Shown here one piece after another: positions 17,427 to 25,965 of a stretch of 64,000 nt of DNA. The DNA is taken from contig NZ_FMCR01000010.1 in the NCBI RefSeq assembly GCF_900091575.1, positions 62,001-126,000 on the forward strand. The letters run 5' to 3'. The notes under the pieces were generated by a model. It worked only from the letters and a program-made list of their open reading frames with translations. It had not been told where the DNA came from and made no database searches. Both the position numbers and the translations under genes were made by a program. This DNA is from Micromonospora saelicesensis (GTDB taxonomy: Bacteria; Actinomycetota; Actinomycetes; Mycobacteriales; Micromonosporaceae). Position 1 is the stretch's first letter. Every line of letters starts with the position of its first letter.

Positions 17427-17831
17427 GTGGCGGGCCACATCCCAATCCTCCGGCCCGGCGGGGACAACATCGTCCCCACCGGTGCCGCCCTCACCCAGCC
17501 CGGCCTCGAAGCCGCGGCGGTCACGGCACAGCTGCCGTGCCGATCGCGCGTACGACAGGCCGTGGCTGCCACCGACACCCCTGCGGGCGCCCGCAGCGGT
17601 GCCTCCGCCCACCGGGACAAGGACGTCAGCACCGTCGGTAGTCAGGCGACGCCGCCCACCGGCCGTGCCTGCCGTCCCCGTGCCCCGCCGGCCTTTCGCA
17701 CTGTGGACCCCGCCGGGTCCGACGTCGCTGAACCGCGCGCCGGAGCCCTGGCGACCGAGCCAGAAAGGGCCCGACATGGCCGCTCCCACCGCAACCGCAG
17801 CCTTGAACGCATCCGTCTTCGCGCCGGGTGA
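17427..17831 (+). CDS. possible small protein upstream of the phage-tail-like genes (uncertain)
   Basis: A GTG at 17427 preceded by GGAGG opens a 134-residue frame with consistently G/C third positions in its first ~100 codons (MAGHIPILRPGGDNIVPTG, LEAAAVTAQLPCRSRVRQAV). The last third becomes arginine-rich and overlaps the next start at 17776, which suggests either decay or an over-extended frame. No family recognised. If real it would be the first gene of the tail-like group. If not real, 17334-17775 is a 442-bp stretch without a gene. Confidence 0.35.
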   Translation: MAGHIPILRPGGDNIVPTGAALTQPGLEAAAVTAQLPCRSRVRQAVAATDTPAGARSGASAHRDKDVSTVGSQATPPTGRACRPRAPPAFRTVDPAGSDVAEPRAGALATEPERARHGRSHRNRSLERIRLRAG

Positions 17832-18045
17832 GCAGATGCTGCTGACAGTCACCTACTCAGACGCCGACACCAAACCGCTGACCGTCACCATCGTGGTCAC
17901 CGACGCGCAGGGCAACAGCAGCGCGCCGGTCAAGGTCACGGCGGTCATCGACCCGCTCACCGTGACCGTCACCGACAACTCCGGGCGTACCTGGACCCGG
18001 GTTTCCGACAACGGCTCCGTGGCCGTGTATCGGTCGGTGGCGTGA
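17776..18045 (+). CDS. phage-tail-like Ig/adhesion segment (N-terminal piece of a split gene)
   Basis: 89 residues from ATG 17776 with AGAAAGGG upstream: MAAPTATAALNASVFAPGEQ, then alternating beta strands (LLTVTYSDADTKPLTVTIVVTDAQG and TVTVTDNSGRTWTRVSDNG). It resembles Ig-like modules of actinophage minor tail proteins. It stops at TGA 18043-18045, and the module visibly continues in the next frame (VTVQVRDAAGNTATATADYS), so the stop splits one domain. Either the second piece is made by restart on the overlapping GTG/ATG, or this is a frameshifted gene. Confidence 0.65.
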   Translation: MAAPTATAALNASVFAPGEQMLLTVTYSDADTKPLTVTIVVTDAQGNSSAPVKVTAVIDPLTVTVTDNSGRTWTRVSDNGSVAVYRSVA

Positions 18046-19082
18046 TGGCCCGGGTCACCGTCCAGGTCCGCGACGCCGCCGGAAACACCGCGACGGCCAC
18101 CGCCGACTACAGCCTGGGCCAACCCGTGCTCGGCGGCTACTACCTCTCCGGCGGCGCCGACCCGACCGCCGACATGGCCGGCGGCAACTTCCGGTCCCTC
18201 ACCCAGTACCGCAGCTTCGCCGACGGCTACATCTTCCCCGGGTACAACCGACCCTGGCTGGTCAGCCTGGGCAAGGCCGGGGTGCAGATGAACATGGTCC
18301 TGGAGTTGAAGCACTACGGCGCTCCGAACTACGGACCGCAGAGCTTCACTGTGGACGGCACCAGCTACACCGTGCCGGCACCGACGATGACCATCCAGCA
18401 GCGCCCCGGCACGACCTGGCCGAAGGCGTACGGGTACGGCCAGGTGCTCAAGGGGCAGTGCGACGGGTTGTTCGCCCGTGCCCTGTCGCAGTACCGGACG
18501 CTCGGTTTCGGGGTGAACATCCAGCTCGCCTCGGAACTGGACACCGATCACGAGTTCGGCACCACCGAGGACGGAAAGGCGTACACCTGGGCCGAGTCGG
18601 ACGCTCGGGCGGTGCAGGCGATGAACTACATCCTGACGTGGTTCAAGGCGCGGACGCTGCCGGCCGGGACGACCTTCTCGGTGGGGCTGGGCGGCTTCGA
18701 CAGGGCCTGCTTCCAGCGCACCCACCCGGAGTCGCTGATGTCCCGCCTCGACTATCTCCAGTGGAACGCGTACGGCACCAACGCCAGCCACACGGCGCTG
18801 GCCCGGTTTCGTCGTACCAAGGACTGGGCGGTCGCGGATCTCGGCCCGGTGGCGCTGTCCCGACCGGTGATCATCGCCGAATGGGGGGTCAGGTCGGCCG
18901 AGATCCCGGACCAGGCGGCCTGGATCGCCACAGTGCCGGCGGCGATCGCCCAGCTCAACGCCGAGCGTGGGCCACGGATCGTGCGCACCAACTACTTCAA
19001 CTCCGGGTGGGGCACCCTGACGCCGAAGGCGGTCGGGTTGGCAGCGCTCCGCGAGGCGTACGCCAAACGGCCGTACGTCTGA
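18042..19082 (+). CDS. glycoside-hydrolase-like protein, phage-tail type (C-terminal piece)
   Basis: 346 residues from GTG 18042, with an adjacent ATG at 18045; both overlap the stop of the previous frame. The first ~25 residues complete the Ig-like module. The rest looks like a (beta/alpha)8 glycosidase similar to GH26-type mannanase-like domains of actinophages: GGYYLSGGADP, VNIQLASELDTDHEFG (candidate acid/base Glu), LDYLQWNAYG, and RPVIIAEWGVRS (candidate nucleophile Glu). No signal peptide, as expected for a tail component rather than a secreted enzyme. The enzyme assignment is by motif only. There is no other phage gene in the window. Confidence 0.7.
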   Translation: MMARVTVQVRDAAGNTATATADYSLGQPVLGGYYLSGGADPTADMAGGNFRSLTQYRSFADGYIFPGYNRPWLVSLGKAGVQMNMVLELKHYGAPNYGPQSFTVDGTSYTVPAPTMTIQQRPGTTWPKAYGYGQVLKGQCDGLFARALSQYRTLGFGVNIQLASELDTDHEFGTTEDGKAYTWAESDARAVQAMNYILTWFKARTLPAGTTFSVGLGGFDRACFQRTHPESLMSRLDYLQWNAYGTNASHTALARFRRTKDWAVADLGPVALSRPVIIAEWGVRSAEIPDQAAWIATVPAAIAQLNAERGPRIVRTNYFNSGWGTLTPKAVGLAALREAYAKRPYV

Positions 19083-19129
19083 CCGGGTTCCGGCGGCTCC
19101 GGGCTCCGGGGCCGCCGGGACTGCACGGG

Positions 19130-19660
19130 TCAGCCCTCACCGAGCCGTTCGGCGTACGCGTCGCGCAGCTCGGGCCAGCCGTAGTCCTTGGCCTCCGCGC
19201 CGCGGATCGGGCCGACCGGGTCGCCGCCGAGCAAGTGGTCGGCCACGTCGAGGCAGAGGTGCCAGCCGGCCGCGACCATCGGCAGCATGCCCCGGTCGGC
19301 GAGGGTGTGCCGCAGGGTGAGCCGGGTGCCGCTGCCCAGCGGGCTCAGCTCCCAGCGCAGCAGGTCGTCGCCCCAGGTGTACTCCAGCAGGTGCGGCGGT
19401 TCGGCCCGGCGTACCGTCGCCGGATCCTCCTGGGTGGTCTCGCCGTCGACGAGGGTGAGCACCGCGGCGCCGGCGCTGCCGAGATCGCGGTCGGCGAGGA
19501 ACGGCGCCCACTGCGCGAGCTGGGCCGGGTCGGTCAGTGCCGCCCAGACGGTGGCTGGCGGATGCCGCAGGTCGCGGACGAAGACGAGGGTCCCTCCGGC
19601 GTCGGTGGGCTCGGCGCGCACGTCGGCGGGTGGGCTCGGGCGGAACGCGTCGCGGTCCAT
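19130..19660 (-). CDS. SRPBCC (AHSA1-like) protein
   Basis: 176 residues from ATG 19660, immediately after the ArsR stop. START/AHSA1 features are visible: LVFVRDLRHPPATVWAALTDPAQLAQWAPF at the start and LLRWELSPLGSGTRLTLRHTL as the later strands, then a long C-terminal helix. These proteins bind hydrophobic ligands or act as Hsp90-type co-chaperones; in actinobacteria they are regularly paired with an ArsR repressor, as here. Confidence 0.9.
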   Translation of the reverse strand: MDRDAFRPSPPADVRAEPTDAGGTLVFVRDLRHPPATVWAALTDPAQLAQWAPFLADRDLGSAGAAVLTLVDGETTQEDPATVRRAEPPHLLEYTWGDDLLRWELSPLGSGTRLTLRHTLADRGMLPMVAAGWHLCLDVADHLLGGDPVGPIRGAEAKDYGWPELRDAYAERLGEG

Positions 19661-19972
19661 TCACTGCTCCTGACTGTCGAGGTGCCGTTCCAGGGCGTCC
19701 AGGTGTCGGGCCCAGAGCCGCCGGTACGGCTCGAGCCAGCCGTCGACGTCCCGCAGTGGGCCGGGGTCGAGGCGGTAGATCCGCTGTCGGGCGGCCGTCC
19801 GGCAGGTGACGAAGCCGGCGTCGCGAAGCACCCGCAGGTGTTTGGAGACGGCTGGCTGGCTGACCCCGAGCCCATCGACCAGTTCGCCGACGCTGCGTTC
19901 GGCGTCGCGGAGCTGATCGAGGATCCGGCGCCGGGTGGGCTCGGCGAGGACGGTGAAGGCGTCGGTGGACAC
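19661..19972 (-). CDS. ArsR-family transcriptional repressor
   Basis: 103 residues from GTG 19972. A winged HTH is clear: VLAEPTRRRILDQLRDAERSVGELVDGLGVSQPAVSKHLRVLRDAGFV followed by the wing CRTAARQRIYRLDP. The metal-binding cysteine pair of classic ArsR (CVC) is absent, as in the SRPBCC-linked branch. Its stop touches the start of the SRPBCC gene, so they form an operon. Divergent from an LLM oxidoreductase with 98 bp between starts. Confidence 0.94.
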   Translation of the reverse strand: MSTDAFTVLAEPTRRRILDQLRDAERSVGELVDGLGVSQPAVSKHLRVLRDAGFVTCRTAARQRIYRLDPGPLRDVDGWLEPYRRLWARHLDALERHLDSQEQ

Positions 19973-19978
19973 CTTGCC

Positions 19979-20016
19979 AATATGCCTCCTCCGTCATATG
20001 ACTGTCAAAGCATACG
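19979..20016. promoter_or_regulatory. ArsR operator/promoter region candidate
   Basis: Three CATA/TATG half-sites recur with spacings of about ten bases (TATG at 19981, CATATG at 19995, CATA at 20011). On the minus strand TTGACA is followed 18 bases later by CATATT close to the ArsR start, a plausible promoter overlapped by the half-sites. Confidence 0.45.
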
Positions 20017-20070
20017 ACGACGGTCGCCGTCCCGACGCGCCACCGCCGATCGGCTCCCTATGCTCGGATC

Positions 20071-21000
20071 ATGGAACTTCGGATCTTCACCGAGCCCCAG
20101 CAGGGTGCCACCTACGACCAGTTGCTCGCCGTCGCCCGCTGCGCGGAGGACGCCGGCTACGGCGCGTTCTTCCGGTCCGACCACTACCTGATGATGGGTG
20201 ACGTGAGCGGCGAGCCCGGCCCCACCGACGCGTGGACCACGCTCGCCGGCCTGGCCCGGGAGACCAGCCGCATCCGGCTCGGCACGCTGATGACCGCCGC
20301 AACCTTCCGGCTGCCCGGCCCGCTGGCGATCACCGTGGCGCAGGTCGACCAGATGAGCGGCGGCCGGGTGGAGCTGGGCATCGGCACCGGCTGGTTCGCC
20401 GAGGAGCACAGCGCGTACGGCATCCCGTTCCCGCCGCTGGCCGAGCGGTTCGACCGGCTGGAGGAGCAGCTCGCCGTGATCACCGGGCTCTGGGCCACGC
20501 CGCCGGGGGAGCGGTTCGACCACGACGGCCGGTACTACCCGGTCCGTGACTCGCCGGCCCTGCCCAAGCCCGTGCAGCAGCCGCGTCCCCCGATCCTGCT
20601 CGGCGGGACGGGCCCGAAGCGCACCCCTCGGCTGGCCGCCCGTTACGCCGACGAGTTCAACCTGCCGTTCGCCTCGGTACCGGACACCGCGGCGCAGTTC
20701 GACCGGGTCCGCGCGGCCTGCGTCGAGATCGGCCGGGACCCGGCCGGGATGGTCTGGTCCAACGCCCTGGTGCTCTGCTGCGGGCGCGACGACGCCGAGG
20801 TGGCCCGCCGGGCCGCCGCCATCGGCCGCGAACCCGACGAGCTGCGGGCCAACGGTCTGGCCGGGACGCCCGCCGAGGTGCTGGACACCATCGGCCGGTA
20901 CGCGGAGATCGGCAGCGAGCGGCTCTACCTCCAGGTGCTGGACCTCAGCGACCTGGAGCACCTGGAGTTGGTCGCCAGCGAGGTGATGGCGAAGCTCTGA
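20071..21000 (+). CDS. LLM-class F420-dependent oxidoreductase
   Basis: 309 residues from ATG 20071. Luciferase-like monooxygenase fold: YDQLLAVARCAEDAGYGAFFRSDHY, then TSRIRLGTLMTAATFRLPGPLA, QVDQMSGGRVELGIGTGWFAEEH (hallmark), PPILLGGTGPKRTPRLAARYADEFN. This is the TIGR03560-like group of actinobacterial F420-dependent enzymes, which transfer hydride between cofactor F420 and an organic substrate. Substrate unknown. Shares the intergenic region with the divergent ArsR gene and may be under the same control. Confidence 0.92.
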   Translation: MELRIFTEPQQGATYDQLLAVARCAEDAGYGAFFRSDHYLMMGDVSGEPGPTDAWTTLAGLARETSRIRLGTLMTAATFRLPGPLAITVAQVDQMSGGRVELGIGTGWFAEEHSAYGIPFPPLAERFDRLEEQLAVITGLWATPPGERFDHDGRYYPVRDSPALPKPVQQPRPPILLGGTGPKRTPRLAARYADEFNLPFASVPDTAAQFDRVRAACVEIGRDPAGMVWSNALVLCCGRDDAEVARRAAAIGREPDELRANGLAGTPAEVLDTIGRYAEIGSERLYLQVLDLSDLEHLELVASEVMAKL

Positions 21001-21034
21001 GTCGACCGGGTGGCCGTGGGACGACGCCTCCGGG

Positions 21035-21457
21035 TCAGGCCCGGTGGGCGCCCGTCCCGACCGCGTTCGGGTCGCCCAGCACGGTGTCCAGCCGCCCGTC
21101 GCGGTCACTGTCCACGTAGGTGATGTCCGGGATTCCGTCCCCGTCCACGTCGATCTGGACGACGTCGGCGACGCCGTCACCGTCGAGGTCGGTGACCACC
21201 TCCACCGAGCCGTCCAGGTGACGCGTCACGATCGACTGTGCGCCACTGGCGCGCGGCGGCGGGCCGGGTGCCGGCACCGGCGTCGGGGCGGGCGCGGGCG
21301 CCGGTGTGGGCCGAGGACCGGGAGTGGGCGACGGGTGGCTCGGAAACCCGCCGGCCGGCGGCGCGCTGGCCTGCTCGACCTCGGTGCCGGTGGGGTCCAG
21401 CTCCTCCTCGGAGGGGAAGACGTCACCTCGTGCGGCCGGATCGCGGTAGCTGCTCAT
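21035..21457 (-). CDS. proline-rich protein with DxDxDG calcium-binding-like repeats
   Basis: 140 residues from ATG 21457 (MSSYRDPAARGDVF). A ~30-residue acidic head is followed by a Pro/Ala linker (PTPGPRPTPAPAPAPTP) and a C-terminal block of three calcium-binding-type loops: DLDGDGVADVV, DVDGDGIPDIT, DSDRDGRLDTV, as in thrombospondin type 3 or dockerin-like repeats. No signal peptide or membrane helix is visible, which is odd because such repeats are usually exported. Function unknown. Confidence 0.75.
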   Translation of the reverse strand: MSSYRDPAARGDVFPSEEELDPTGTEVEQASAPPAGGFPSHPSPTPGPRPTPAPAPAPTPVPAPGPPPRASGAQSIVTRHLDGSVEVVTDLDGDGVADVVQIDVDGDGIPDITYVDSDRDGRLDTVLGDPNAVGTGAHRA

Positions 21458-21577
21458 GGGCGTAGGGTTCCCCGACGACGACGAGAACAACCGTGCCCGA
21501 TCGACCGGTGTCCCTGGTGCCCGGTCTGGCGGAAGATGTCGGGACCGACGCCACGGTCATGAAACGGGGGTCCGAGC

Positions 21578-22330
21578 GTGGAACTGCGCCGGAATCGGGG
21601 GGCCCGTGCGCTCGCCCTGGTCTGCGTACTCGGTGGAGTGCTCCTGTTGGTCTATCCCACCGACGGTGCCCTGCTACGGACGATCATCGCGGTGGGGGCG
21701 ATCGCGCTCGGCGCGGTGGCGCTGGTCAGCGCGATGCGGCCGTTCCGATTCGGGATCCATGCGGAAGGGCTCAGCATCCGGCGACCCGGCCTGCGTCGGG
21801 AGATCGGGTGGGCCGAGGTGGACGCGCTGGTCCTCGACGAGCCGCCCCGGCGCGACGGCCATCCGGAGCCGCCGCGACTGCTGTTGGTGCCCGTGCCGGG
21901 TGTGACGATTGAGCCGGTGACCGCCCGCCATCCGCTCGACGGTCGCCCGGCCGTCGAGTTGCTCGTCCTCGACCAGGTCCGCGAGCAGCCCGAGCAGGTG
22001 TCCGCCGCGCTCGCCCAATATGCGGGCAGCCGTTTCGTCGACCTGCTCGCGCTGCGTCGCGCCGCCTTCGAGGCCCCGGAGCTCTCGGTCGGCCTGCGTG
22101 GCTACCAGATGGACCGGGTCGACCGGTTGATCCGACGCGGCCAGGACGCGCTGATGTCCGGGGACGCCTCGGCCCGGCAGGCGGCCCGGGGGGAGATCGA
22201 ACGCGCCACCACTGCCGGTCTGCCGATCGCCCAACGTGGTTACAGCACGTTCCAGACGGATACGGTTCTGGACGCCCTCGTCACCGCGTTGGCCGACCAC
22301 CAGAGCACCGATCGGGAGACCGCAACATGA
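21578..22330 (+). CDS. two-helix membrane protein with PH-like region, unknown function
   Basis: 250 residues from GTG 21578. Two adjacent membrane helices (ALALVCVLGGVLLLVYP and TIIAVGAIALGAVALVSAM) are followed by a PH-like beta segment (FRFGIHAEGLSIRRPGLRREIGWAEVDALVLDE). The C-terminal helical part contains LSVGLRGYQMDRVDRLIRRGQDAL, reminiscent of DivIVA-type (RGYxxxxVD) segments. Stop overlaps the start of the alditol oxidase gene (ATGA), so they are translationally coupled. Confidence 0.75.
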   Translation: MELRRNRGARALALVCVLGGVLLLVYPTDGALLRTIIAVGAIALGAVALVSAMRPFRFGIHAEGLSIRRPGLRREIGWAEVDALVLDEPPRRDGHPEPPRLLLVPVPGVTIEPVTARHPLDGRPAVELLVLDQVREQPEQVSAALAQYAGSRFVDLLALRRAAFEAPELSVGLRGYQMDRVDRLIRRGQDALMSGDASARQAARGEIERATTAGLPIAQRGYSTFQTDTVLDALVTALADHQSTDRETAT

Positions 22331-23598
22331 CCGCGCAGGGATCGCACGCCGCGTCGACCACTGACGTTCCGCGCCGCAACTGGGCCGGCAACGTGCGGTA
22401 CGCCGCGAAGGCGTTCCACCGCCCCACCTCCGTCGACGAACTGCGCCGGCTCGTCGCCGGCAGCAGCCGGATCCGCGCGGTGGGCAGCGGGCACTCCTTC
22501 AACCGTATCGGCGACACCGACGGTGACCTGGTCAGCCTCGCCGGGCTACCCCCGGTCGTCGAGGTGGACCACGAGCGGGGGCAGGTCACCGTGAGCGGCG
22601 CGCTGCGCTACGGCGACGTCGCCCGACAGCTGCACACCCAGGGGTACGCGCTGGCGAACCTCGCCTCGCTGCCGCACATCTCGGTGGCCGGCGCGGTGGC
22701 CACCGCCACCCACGGCTCCGGCCAGACCCACGGCAACCTGGCCAGTGCGGTCGCCGGCCTGGAGCTGGTCACCGCCGACGGCGATCTGCTCCGGGTCGAC
22801 CGTGACACCGACACGTTCGCCGGCATGGTCGTCGGGCTCGGCGCGCTCGGCCTGGTCACCCGCGTCACAGTGGACGTCGTGCCGACCTTCGCGCTGCGTC
22901 AGTACGTACGCCTCGACCTGGACCGCACGGCGTTGGACGAGGCGCTCGGCTCGGCGTACAGCGTGAGTGTCTTCACCGACTTCCGTGAGCCCCGGCTGCG
23001 CGAGGTGTGGCGCAAGCAGTTGGCCGACCAGCCGCCACCCCCGGCGGACTGGCTGGGCACCACCGCCGCCGACCAGCCTCGGCACCCGGTGCTCGGTATG
23101 CCGGCGGAGAACTGCACCCCGCAGCTCGGCGAGCCGGGCCCGTGGCACGAGCGGCTGCCGCACTTCAAGCTCGGCTTCACCCCGAGCAGCGGCGACGAAC
23201 TGCAGTCCGAGTACCACGTCGCGCGGACGGCGGCGGCGGACGCGCTCGCCGCGCTGGACGACCTGGCGGATCTGATCGCCCCGGTGCTGCTGGTGTCCGA
23301 GTTGCGGACGGTGGCGGCCGACGAGCTGTGGCTCAGCCCGAACTACCGGCGGGACAGCTTCGTGCTGCACTTCACCTGGGTCGACGACACGGCGGCGGTG
23401 CTGCCCGTGGTGGCCGCCGTGGAGGAGCGGCTGGCGCCCTTCGCGCCCCGCCCACACTGGGGCAAGGTCTTCGTCACCGACCCGACCGAGCTGTCCGCCC
23501 GCTACCCGAGGTACGCCGACTTCGCCGCCCTCCTGGCCGACCTGGACCCGAAGGGCACGTTCCGCACCGACGCCCTGGACCGCTACTTCCCCCGCTGA
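22327..23598 (+). CDS. aldO: FAD-linked alditol oxidase (AldO/xylitol oxidase type)
   Basis: 423 residues from ATG 22327, close to the length of Streptomyces AldO. The VAO-type FAD domain shows RAVGSGHSFNRIG (His56 aligns with the His that binds FAD covalently in AldO), LASLPHISVAGAVATATHGSG and NLASAVAGLELVTADG. The C-terminal ALO domain includes EYHVAR, LLVSELRTVAADELWLSP and HWGK near the end, which contribute substrate contacts in AldO. Known AldO oxidises the terminal hydroxyl of polyols such as xylitol or sorbitol, giving hydrogen peroxide. The 3' end overlaps the convergent site-2 protease gene by 16 bp. Confidence 0.9.
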   Translation: MTAQGSHAASTTDVPRRNWAGNVRYAAKAFHRPTSVDELRRLVAGSSRIRAVGSGHSFNRIGDTDGDLVSLAGLPPVVEVDHERGQVTVSGALRYGDVARQLHTQGYALANLASLPHISVAGAVATATHGSGQTHGNLASAVAGLELVTADGDLLRVDRDTDTFAGMVVGLGALGLVTRVTVDVVPTFALRQYVRLDLDRTALDEALGSAYSVSVFTDFREPRLREVWRKQLADQPPPPADWLGTTAADQPRHPVLGMPAENCTPQLGEPGPWHERLPHFKLGFTPSSGDELQSEYHVARTAAADALAALDDLADLIAPVLLVSELRTVAADELWLSPNYRRDSFVLHFTWVDDTAAVLPVVAAVEERLAPFAPRPHWGKVFVTDPTELSARYPRYADFAALLADLDPKGTFRTDALDRYFPR

Positions 23599-24728
23599 CC
23601 GCCCTGGCCAACCAGCGTGCTGCGTTGGACGGCGCGGCTGATGTCGCTATGGGAGACGATCCCGGTCAGGTGGCCGTCTTCGGTCACCACCAGGGCGCGG
23701 CCGTCGGCGCACTCGGAGAGCCGGGGGAGCAGGTCGTTGAGCTGTTCACCGGGCTGGGCCAGCACCAGTTCGTCGGCTCGACAGGCCACCTCGGCCAGCG
23801 TGGTCGACGCCCGCCGCTCCGGCGGCACGCCCCGCACCCGGTCGACGGTGACCAGGCCGGTCGGTCGGCCGTCCTCGGTGAGCGGCAGCGCCGAATGCCG
23901 GTACGCGAACAGGTAGTGGTCGACGAAGTCCGCGACAGTCATCTGCGCCGAGGCGGTCTGCGGCTGCGGGGTCATCACATCGCCCACCCGAATCCCGCGC
24001 AGCGCGTTGCCGGTGCGGGCCTGCCGCTCCTCCATCCCGGCCGCCCCGATCAGGAACCAGCCGATCAGCGCCAACCAGAGCCCACCGAAACCGACCCCGG
24101 ACAGGAACTGCCACAACCCCAGGCCGATCAGCAGCACACCCAGCACCCAGCCGGCCCGGGCGGCGACCACTGACGCTCGGGTCCGGTCACCGGTGGCCTT
24201 CCAGACCGCGGCACGCAGCAACCGACCACCGTCCAGGGGCGCGGCCGGCAGCACGTTGAAGACGGCCAGCAGCACATTGATTCCCGCCAGCCAGGCCACC
24301 GCCCCGAACAGCAGCCCACCCTGGCCGGTCAGCGCGAGCAGCGCCGCGATGGCACCGAAGAAGGCCCCGATCAGCAGGCTGACCAGCGGGCCGACGCCCG
24401 CGATCCGCAACTCCGCGCCCGGGTCACGCGGCTCGCCCCGCAACTCGGCCACACCGCCGAACAGCCACAGCGTGATGCCGTCGACCTCCAGCCCGTTGCG
24501 CTTGGCCACCACCGCGTGCGACACCTCGTGGGCGAGCAGGCCGACGAAGAAAACCACCGCCGCGGCCAGCCCGGCGATCAGGTACGCCACTGGCGAACGG
24601 TCGGGGTACGAACGGGGGAACTGGTTCGCGGCCAACCCCCACGCGATCAACGCGAAGATGACGAGCACGCTCCAGTTGACGCCGACCGGCACTCCCGCGA
24701 CCCGGCCAAGCCGGAAACTGGCCCTCAT
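23583..24728 (-). CDS. site-2-protease-family (M50) membrane metalloprotease with CBS domains
   Basis: 381 residues from ATG 24728. The zinc site HEVSH appears in LLAHEVSHAVVAKRNGLEV, and the second conserved motif NVLPAAPLDGGRLLRA supplies the Asp ligand. About six hydrophobic segments cover the first ~250 residues. Two CBS-like modules fill the C-terminus (IRVGDVMTPQPQTASAQMTVADF and RPTGLVTVDRVRGV). S2P proteases cut membrane-embedded substrates such as anti-sigma factors; CBS modules usually sense adenylates. A 42-bp palindromic element lies ~80 bp upstream of the start. Confidence 0.92.
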   Translation of the reverse strand: MRASFRLGRVAGVPVGVNWSVLVIFALIAWGLAANQFPRSYPDRSPVAYLIAGLAAAVVFFVGLLAHEVSHAVVAKRNGLEVDGITLWLFGGVAELRGEPRDPGAELRIAGVGPLVSLLIGAFFGAIAALLALTGQGGLLFGAVAWLAGINVLLAVFNVLPAAPLDGGRLLRAAVWKATGDRTRASVVAARAGWVLGVLLIGLGLWQFLSGVGFGGLWLALIGWFLIGAAGMEERQARTGNALRGIRVGDVMTPQPQTASAQMTVADFVDHYLFAYRHSALPLTEDGRPTGLVTVDRVRGVPPERRASTTLAEVACRADELVLAQPGEQLNDLLPRLSECADGRALVVTEDGHLTGIVSHSDISRAVQRSTLVGQGGQRGK

Positions 24729-24807
24729 CGCACCGAGATACCCCGCCAGAGGGTGGGCATGCCCACCTGACCCAAGCTGGGCCCGTGCCGCCGGATGTCC
24801 CGGTGAG

Positions 24808-24849
24808 CGGTATACCTCTGAGTCATAAAAATGCCTCTGAGGTATACCG
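24808..24849. repeat. 42-bp dispersed palindromic element, copy 2
   Basis: Left arm 24808-24827 (CGGTATACCTCTGAG...) and right arm 24830-24849 are complementary at 17 of 20 positions around a 2-bp centre. Same length, centre and flanking GAG as copy 1. It lies in the 242-bp gap between the hydrolase stop and the protease start, both on the minus strand; nothing else is recognisable there. Confidence 0.88.
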
Positions 24850-24970
24850 CCTTCGATCGACCTGGGTCGCTCGGGCCCGCACCCGGTGAGCCGAGGTGGT
24901 CGTGCGGTGGCCGGCTGAGGTGGTGGGTGGCCCCGACCACGGGCCGGCCGACCTCCACACCGAGCCCCGG

Positions 24971-25825
24971 TCAGCGGCGGGGGGCCTCGCTGGCGATGGT
25001 CGCCTCCCGGGGCAGGGCCGCCGCGCGCAGCGCCCAGTCCAGCGCGTAGTCGGCGATCTGCTCCCAGCCGTCCTGCCCGACGGTGAAGTGGGATCGGCCG
25101 GCGAACTGCTCGTACGCGGTGAGGGCCCGGGACTTCTGGTAGAGCCCCGCGTTGGCGCGGACCACCGACGCCGGCACCACATGGTCGACCTCGCCGGCCA
25201 TCAGCAGCAACGGCGCCCGGTCGTTACGCCCGACATCGACCCGGGCCGGCGAGCGCGGGTCGAGGTTGGCGAACGCGCCCTCGAAGTAGACCCGCCCGGC
25301 GCCGGGAACGGCGTAGCGCCGCCACGCCCGGTCGGAGTCCTCGCGGCTCATCGCGTTGCCGAAGGTGTAGGCGAAGTCGTCCGCTGTGAACGGGACGGCC
25401 TTGCTGCGGTTGGCAGGGCTGCGCAGGATCGGGAAGCCCGAGCGCAGCTGACTCAGCGGCACCTTGAGCACGCCCTTCACCTGCGCGGGGTGCACTCCGA
25501 CCGCCGCGGCGCCGAGGCCCCGGTCGACGAGGATCTGGGTGAACAGGCCGCCGAACGAGTGCCCCATGATGATCGGCGGTCGGGGCAGCCCCCGGATGAT
25601 CCGGTCGTAGTGCGCCACGATCGTGGCGATGCTCTGCTCGGCGATCGGGCCGGGGTCGTCGCGGAGCTCCTCCACCGAGCGGTCCATGCCGGGCCAGGCG
25701 GGGGCGATGACGTGCATGCCGCGCTCGGTGTACCGCTGGGCCCACCCCTCCCAGCTGCGCGGCGTCATCCAGAGCCCGTGGATCAGCACGACCGTGTCGA
25801 CCTGACCCTGCGGCGTGGCACCCAT
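24971..25825 (-). CDS. alpha/beta hydrolase
   Basis: 284 residues from ATG 25825 with GGGAGGA upstream; the frame is open to 25906 without protein-like sequence. Oxyanion loop VVLIHGLWMTPRSW, nucleophile elbow IIMGHSFGG (Ser), catalytic Asp in LLLMAGEVDHVVP and His in AGRSHFTVGQDGW. Close in style to actinobacterial esterase/lipase-like hydrolases; substrate unknown. Confidence 0.92.
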   Translation of the reverse strand: MGATPQGQVDTVVLIHGLWMTPRSWEGWAQRYTERGMHVIAPAWPGMDRSVEELRDDPGPIAEQSIATIVAHYDRIIRGLPRPPIIMGHSFGGLFTQILVDRGLGAAAVGVHPAQVKGVLKVPLSQLRSGFPILRSPANRSKAVPFTADDFAYTFGNAMSREDSDRAWRRYAVPGAGRVYFEGAFANLDPRSPARVDVGRNDRAPLLLMAGEVDHVVPASVVRANAGLYQKSRALTAYEQFAGRSHFTVGQDGWEQIADYALDWALRAAALPREATIASEAPRR

Positions 25826-25893
25826 CGCGTCCTCCCGGTGTCGCAGCTCGGCCCGGCGGTTACCCGCTGTGTCCGTCCGAAATCCGGCTGCCC

Positions 25894-25905
25894 TGACAAA
25901 TGTCA
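25894..25905. promoter_or_regulatory. TGACA-N2-TGTCA palindrome upstream of the ABC exporter operon
   Basis: TGACAAATGTCA is a perfect inverted repeat with a 2-bp centre, 60 bp before the ABC ATPase start. Its position suits an operator for the DesR-type response regulator encoded at the end of the same operon. Binding by that regulator is inference. Confidence 0.5.
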
Positions 25906-25965
25906 CGGTCGGAGCGTGACGACCGCTCCGGGCATCGGGGTACGCCGCGCCGGAGCATCAGTGGC

